Shown one piece after another: positions 8,155 to 11,352 of a stretch of 11,352 nt of DNA. The DNA is from an uncultured Gemmatimonadota bacterium. GTDB lineage: Bacteria > Gemmatimonadota > Gemmatimonadetes > Gemmatimonadales > Gemmatimonadaceae. Every line of letters begins with the position of its first letter. The first letter of the stretch is position 1. Made by a program: the position numbers and the translations under genes. The notes under the pieces are model-generated. The model was not told the origin of the DNA and did not search any database. It saw nothing but the letters and a program-made list of their open reading frames with translations. The stretch lies in the NCBI GenBank assembly GCA_946887155.1, contig CAMPKM010000056.1:1-11352 (forward strand), in the 5' to 3' direction.

Positions 8155-8189
8155 GTGACGGCTTGGCGCAAGCATTGCGCGGACGTCAC
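8155..8189. promoter_or_regulatory. Composite hairpin just upstream of the 8207 gene
   Basis: GTGACG (8155-8160) pairs with CGTCAC (8184-8189). Nested inside, GCGCAA (8166-8171) pairs with TTGCGC (8175-8180) around a three-base loop. The structure ends four bases before the GGAGGG Shine-Dalgarno of the next gene, so it could be an operator or a translation-modulating leader hairpin. There is no T-tract, so it is not a terminator. Confidence 0.45.
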
Positions 8190-8206
8190 TCACGGGAGGG
8201 TAGAGG

Positions 8207-8842
8207 ATGGGACTCACATTTGGTTACGAGCTTCGGCTGCCGGCATCGCTCTCCGGAGACGAAGTGGATGCGATTCTGGAGAAGCTGAAGCGACACGCGG
8301 AACGCTCACGGTTTCGCCAGGTTTCATCGACCTACGCCGGTGTGGTCGACTTTCTGCCTGACGAGTGGCGGCAGGTCTTCAACGTCCTTGCCGAAGTGAA
8401 TGCAGAAGTCTTGGGCAACGACGAGCGACCCTATGCCGCCGATCTCGCCACCGCGCGGGGATTTCTCGCGTCGCCAGGGAAAGGGGCTGAAACGACCTCG
8501 TTCGGCTTCATGCTCCGAACGTTCGACGATGACGGGAGCCGGGAATGGTTCTGGCAGGGGTGGTGCAAGACACAGTATGCCTCCAATCATGGCGACGAGC
8601 ACTTTCTACGCTGTCATCTTCGACTGGTCGAGATGATGGACTTTGCGATCCAGTCCGGCGTCGAGGTGACGGTGTGGGACGAGGGGCAGTATTGGGAAAC
8701 CCGCGATCGCGACGTCCTGCTGGCGGAACTGGACAAGATGAACCGACTGATGGCCCGCGTGGCCGGACGGCTGCATGACGCGAAGCATCAAGTCGAGTCG
8801 CCGATCTTCGAGCACCCCGACTGGGAGCGCCTCGAGGGGTAG
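8207..8842 (+). CDS. Conserved uncharacterised protein with WFWxGWCKTQYASN motif
   Basis: A 211-residue soluble protein with no signal peptide or membrane segment. The start ATG 8207 follows GGAGGG (8193-8198) at good spacing. Recognisable blocks are SFGFMLRTFDDDG (98-110), EWFWQGWCKTQYASN (113-127), FLRCHLRLVEMMDFA (133-147) and VTVWDEGQYWETRD (154-167), then a helical end (MNRLMARVAGRLHDA). I recall a similar block order (aromatic-rich, CKTQYASN, FLRCHL, DEGxYWE) in unannotated proteins of cyanobacteria and other bacteria, but I know of no assigned function. The density of conserved W, C, H, D and E residues hints at a binding or catalytic site, which is inference. It stands alone, with a hairpin and repeat cluster upstream. 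Confidence 0.85.
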   Translation: MGLTFGYELRLPASLSGDEVDAILEKLKRHAERSRFRQVSSTYAGVVDFLPDEWRQVFNVLAEVNAEVLGNDERPYAADLATARGFLASPGKGAETTSFGFMLRTFDDDGSREWFWQGWCKTQYASNHGDEHFLRCHLRLVEMMDFAIQSGVEVTVWDEGQYWETRDRDVLLAELDKMNRLMARVAGRLHDAKHQVESPIFEHPDWERLEG

Positions 8843-9099
8843 CCGCCGACCACTCTAGGATTGAACGCCACACTGGTCACAGCGGATACTCGACTCCGGA
8901 AATACGTTCCCCTGCGCACGATTTGGGACTGATGTTTCCCTTTCAGTGCAGGATCTCACGTCGGTTGCGCACGAGTTCCTCGTGCATGGCGTCAGCACGT
9001 GTCCGACCGGATGGCCATGGGACCGCGCCGTTGAGCAACGATTCCTTGGGGAGGTCCGCGAGCGCAGCGAAGAAGCCGGAGCGCGTTCAGGCGCCGAAA
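8843..9099. other. Intergenic stretch with a possible gene remnant
   Basis: This 257 bp lies between convergent genes. No terminator with a T-tract is visible. On the minus strand an open stretch (8943-9086) reads FFAALADLPKESLLNGAVPW, later DAMHEELVRNRREILH, then stops; its composition is protein-like, but it lacks a start codon and Shine-Dalgarno. A 7 bp stem with a three-base loop (8969-8985, GCACGAG/CTCGTGC) lies inside it. It may be a decayed gene end or nothing. Confidence 0.3.
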
Positions 9100-9546
9100 T
9101 CAGTTCGAGCCGAGCAGGTCGATGAAGCGTTGAATGAAAGACTTTCCTGGCGGAACGGGGCGCTTCTTCGGGCCGATGACGCGAACGGCGACGGCGTTGC
9201 CCTTGCGTTGGGTTCCGGTGCCGAGGAAGGCCGCCGCGACTTTAGCACCGGCGCTTGGCTCATCGACGCGCGGCAGCAGGACGCCATTGCCACCGAGTTC
9301 GCCGGCTTTCCGCCGCATTGCCTCGAGCATCTCGGACTGATTGGTCCACTCCCCAGATCCGGTGGCTTCGATGATGGCGACGCGGACGTAGTCGAGTGTA
9401 TCGAGCTCCGTCTGGTCGGTGAAGATGCGCACCGAGTCCGGGTGCACCCGTGCATAACGCGTTGCCGAAGGGTCGAGCAATGTCGCGTGTGTGGTGATGC
9501 AGCCAGCGAGCACAATACACAGCAATCCCAAGCCGATCGTTCGCAT
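9100..9546 (-). CDS. Small lipoprotein, RcsF/DUF4156-like style
   Basis: A 148-residue lipoprotein. The signal sequence MRTIGLGLLCIVLAGC ends in a clear lipobox LAGC with the lipidated cysteine at 16, so it should be anchored in the inner or outer membrane. The mature part has SVRIFTDQTELDTLDYVRVAIIEATG (about 38-63), then a helix ending KAGELGGNGVLLPRV, a pattern shared by small lipoproteins of the RcsF/DUF4156 kind (a V-x-I-F strand, then an A-x-E-x-G-G/A-N-x-V turn). It ends in a basic stretch (GPKKRPVPPGKSFIQRFIDLL). ATG 9546 is preceded by GGAGG at five bases. It is divergent from the lipoprotein at 9692. The family assignment is by pattern and is not firm; no function can be given. Confidence 0.82.
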   Translation of the reverse strand: MRTIGLGLLCIVLAGCITTHATLLDPSATRYARVHPDSVRIFTDQTELDTLDYVRVAIIEATGSGEWTNQSEMLEAMRRKAGELGGNGVLLPRVDEPSAGAKVAAAFLGTGTQRKGNAVAVRVIGPKKRPVPPGKSFIQRFIDLLGSN

Positions 9547-9582
9547 GCAAGCCTCCGTGCGGTGTGCTGAACGATGAGGTCA

Positions 9583-9621
9583 GGGTGTGACACCGTCTAT
9601 GGCGGCTTTGATGTCACACCC
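9583..9621. repeat. 10 bp inverted repeat between divergent lipoprotein genes
   Basis: GGGTGTGACA at 9583-9592 and TGTCACACCC at 9612-9621 form a perfect inverted repeat with a 19-base loop, midway between the divergent starts at 9546 and 9692. The right arm, extended to 14 bases (TGATGTCACACCCC, 9609-9622), recurs in reverse complement at 5426-5439 in the spacer before the WYL operon. It may be an operator for the divergent pair or a copy of a dispersed extragenic palindrome. Confidence 0.55.
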
Positions 9622-9691
9622 CTGCTGCACGGTACTGGCGCCCGCTTCCAGGCATCTTCACCTTCTGACCCGTCCAACACAGGAGCGTCTC

Positions 9692-10432
9692 ATGTGGCAC
9701 GTCCGCTGGGCTTTTTCTCTCGCAGTCACCATCTCATTCGGCTGCGCCGACAGCGCGACGGAGCCGCGAAGTGTCCTGGACGCTGGATCGAGTGCCGCCA
9801 CCAGCAAGGTCGATGCTTTCCAGACGACCGCTGGCGCTCAGGCGAAGGTGTATTGCGACGGCACGTCATGCGTCGCCGCGGCCTTCGAGTTCAAGGATTA
9901 CCGGTCGGACCTGGAGGGGCGATACACGATTCTCTCAGCTTACTTCCAGAATCTTCAGGGGACGTACCCAAGCAATGGGCCGACAACGCCTGTATCGCTG
10001 AACTGGTTCTTCTTCCAGTTTTTCGACCCGAACGTGGGCGACGACTGGGTCGACGCCGCGTTGGACAACGAAGCACTTTCGGCGCTGGGAAACGTGGTCG
10101 CTGGAGACCATAACGTGTGGAGTAATGATTCACCCGCCGAAGGTGTGAACTACGATTCGTTCACGAACTTCAGCTATGGGATAGTCGGATGCGACGGCCC
10201 CCTGCCGGAGTTCCCACTCGCGTTCTTCGCGTTCAACACGTGTCCTGCGAGCGGGCTCGATGGGTGGGTCCGGATTGACTTCAAACTGAGACATCTTGGC
10301 GCCGATCCGTCTCACGCGCCCGTTCGATTCCATGACTTCCGATTTTCATTCGGGGAACTGGGCGGCGGCTTCTGCAGCATCGGTGGCAAAGAGCCGGGGA
10401 CGTGCGATGAAATTCCCTACAACAGGTTATGA
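9692..10432 (+). CDS. Secreted cysteine-containing lipoprotein of unknown function
   Basis: A 246-residue exported protein. Start ATG 9692 has AGGAG six bases upstream and begins a signal peptide (MWHVRWAFSLAVTISFGC); the first cysteine, C18, is followed by ADSATEP, typical of a lipoprotein linker although the lipobox SFGC is not canonical. The open frame reaches back to 9587, but that extension lacks signal character. The mature part is rich in aromatic residues and small amino acids (LNWFFFQFFDP, FTNFSYGIVG, RFHDFRFSFGELGGG) and has paired cysteines (CDGTSC, GCDGPLPEF...NTC, GFCSIGGKEPGTC) likely to form disulfides. The look is that of a beta-rich extracellular protein; I do not recognise a family. 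It is divergent from the small lipoprotein and has no partner downstream. Confidence 0.82.
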   Translation: MWHVRWAFSLAVTISFGCADSATEPRSVLDAGSSAATSKVDAFQTTAGAQAKVYCDGTSCVAAAFEFKDYRSDLEGRYTILSAYFQNLQGTYPSNGPTTPVSLNWFFFQFFDPNVGDDWVDAALDNEALSALGNVVAGDHNVWSNDSPAEGVNYDSFTNFSYGIVGCDGPLPEFPLAFFAFNTCPASGLDGWVRIDFKLRHLGADPSHAPVRFHDFRFSFGELGGGFCSIGGKEPGTCDEIPYNRL

Positions 10433-10536
10433 GGGCTGACGCGGACCGAATGGTCTGGGGCCGGGCCTCGCCAATGTCCACCCGGCACGGCGACGCCCGG
10501 CGCCACAGGAAACCTCAAGTCTATCTGCGAAAGATA

Positions 10537-10570
10537 CCATGTCTACTTGATAGTTGACATGGCAACATGT
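10537..10570. promoter_or_regulatory. Operator-like ACATG repeats and TTGACA box before the MerR-like gene
   Basis: CCATGTC (10537-10543) and GACATGG (10556-10562) form a perfect 7 bp inverted repeat with a 12-base spacer. ACATG (10557-10561) and CATGT (10566-10570) form a second repeat around GCAA, so the second arm is shared. A consensus -35 box TTGACA lies at 10554-10559 inside this region, but no good -10 follows at 17-20 bases. The overlap of dyads with a promoter element is typical of autoregulated MerR-type genes. Confidence 0.5.
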
Positions 10571-10581
10571 AGCTTCGGGAC

Positions 10582-11310
10582 ATGACCTCCGAAGCGCGAT
10601 ATAACCTCGACCAACTGGCCGACCTCGCCGACGTACCGGCGCGACAGATCCGCGAGCTGATCCGGCATGACATCGTTCCCGCCCCGTCGTCCGGCGGGAG
10701 AGGGGCGACCTACGGGAGCGACCACCTCGACCGGTTGCGGGCGTGGAAAGTCTTGCGAGACCAGGCGCCACCGAAGACCACCAACGAACAGCTCCGGGTC
10801 GCGCTCAACCGGCTGAGCGCCCAGGGCATGCTCCGGTCGATCGCGGAAGGCAAAACGCCCGTGGTGCTCTTTGACGACGACAAGGATGACATCACCATCG
10901 AGCGGATTGCCGGCAGCTTCGCAGCCGCATCCTCCCCCACCGCTCGAATGTCACGGGGTGAGGATACTGTAAACGAGCCGGCGCTGGCGTACCTGGCCAA
11001 CCTGCCGCGGGGAAGCGCACGGGTGCGGATGTCGAACCTGACGCGCAGGCCGCAGGTCGAAGTGCCGCTCACGAGGGAAGGTTCGGCGAGGGTTCCGCTC
11101 GAGCGGTTGCGCGAGGCGCTCGACAGGTACGTAACCGATCACGCCGCCGAGGTTCGCGTGAAGCCGCCACGCACCGAAACGTGGCAGCGGGTGACCGTCA
11201 GCGGTGATCTCGAGATCTCCGCGCGTGGGCCGCTCATGCCTGACGAGATCGAGTTGCTGGAAACCATTGGCCAGCTGCTGCAGCAGGCCATCTATAGAAA
11301 GGAGCGTTGA
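10582..11310 (+). CDS. MerR-like HTH transcriptional regulator
   Basis: A 242-residue protein. Residues 6-58 (YNLDQLADLADVPARQIREL, then DIVPAPSSGGRGATYGSDHLDRLRAWKVL) match the MerR-type winged HTH. The middle part is low in structure, and the C-terminal end (EVRVKPPRTETWQRVTVSGDLEISAR...ELLETIGQLLQQA) resembles the end block of MerR regulators found beside VIT/VWA-domain genes, as I recall them. No cysteine or metal-binding motif of classical MerR is visible. ATG 10582 has no clear Shine-Dalgarno, so a short or leaderless transcript is possible. The next gene begins two bases after its stop, giving a two-gene operon. Autoregulation through the ACATG repeats upstream is inferred. Confidence 0.85.
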   Translation: MTSEARYNLDQLADLADVPARQIRELIRHDIVPAPSSGGRGATYGSDHLDRLRAWKVLRDQAPPKTTNEQLRVALNRLSAQGMLRSIAEGKTPVVLFDDDKDDITIERIAGSFAAASSPTARMSRGEDTVNEPALAYLANLPRGSARVRMSNLTRRPQVEVPLTREGSARVPLERLREALDRYVTDHAAEVRVKPPRTETWQRVTVSGDLEISARGPLMPDEIELLETIGQLLQQAIYRKER

Positions 11311-11312
11311 CG

Positions 11313-11352
11313 ATGCGACGGGATGATGAGAGCCTCACGATCCGTTATGAAG
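11313..11352 (+). CDS. Start of a gene co-transcribed with the MerR-like regulator (partial)
   Basis: ATG 11313 follows AAAGGAG (11298-11304) at proper spacing and two bases after the regulator's stop. Only MRRDDESLTIRYE is visible before the window ends. Regulators of this kind are often followed by a VIT/VWA-domain protein, and a beta-strand start such as LTIRYE would suit that, but 13 residues cannot establish it. Confidence 0.65.
   Translation, partial: MRRDDESLTIRYE

Noticed and set aside
7917..8189. A 90-codon minus-strand open frame in the spacer before 8207.
   Set aside because: Its translation (RRRFRR, AEPPSER repeated) is only the text of the intergenic repeats.
8923..9570. A 215-codon plus-strand open frame.
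   Set aside because: It is antisense to the lipoprotein at 9100-9546, which has a lipobox and a GGAGG site; the plus frame has no family-like sequence.
10460..10486. GCCGGG...CCCGGC stem after the secreted lipoprotein gene, considered as a terminator.
   Set aside because: The loop is 15 bases, the stem only 6 bp, and no T-tract follows.

Overview
The window reads as about 11 kb of a high-GC bacterial chromosome. Lipoprotein-type genes, two M23 metallopeptidases, a MerR-type regulator and dispersed short repeats suggest an environmental Gram-negative lineage such as Acidobacteriota (Vicinamibacteria-like) or Gemmatimonadota. This placement is a guess from protein style; there is no rRNA or marker gene to test it. 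No tRNA, rRNA, CRISPR array, insertion sequence or prophage gene is visible.

Left third (1-5380, minus strand): a compact three-gene unit read right to left. Two WYL-domain regulators resembling actinobacterial PafB and PafC overlap at TGATG. Nine bases later starts a very large protein that joins a RecB/Cas4-like nuclease, an RNase H-like exonuclease and a superfamily 1 helicase (TM0106-type). It runs off the left edge about 20 residues before its expected end. Known PafBC is a ligand-gated activator of DNA damage genes, so the simplest reading is a self-contained DNA repair or genome defence operon controlled by its own WYL pair.

Middle (5381-8206): a small exported M23 peptidase on the minus strand, divergent from a tiny two-helix membrane protein of the lmo0937/DUF5670 type. 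Next comes a larger membrane-anchored M23 peptidase on the minus strand whose coding sequence carries a repeat-like HPELVEG segment. The 299 bp spacer after it holds direct and inverted copies of a 13-22 bp repeat and a composite hairpin just ahead of the next gene.

Right third (8207-11352): a conserved but uncharacterised cytoplasmic protein; a small lipoprotein on the minus strand; a divergent, cysteine-containing secreted lipoprotein; and a MerR-like regulator with an operator-like upstream region. The regulator is followed after two bases by the start of another gene that leaves the window. The two divergent lipoprotein genes are separated by a perfect 10 bp inverted repeat.

The most striking pattern is not a gene. 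The 10-mer GCCTGACGAG occurs eight times on the two strands, in several reading frames and once across a gene junction, where about 0.05 copies would be expected. It looks like a dispersed genomic signal word.
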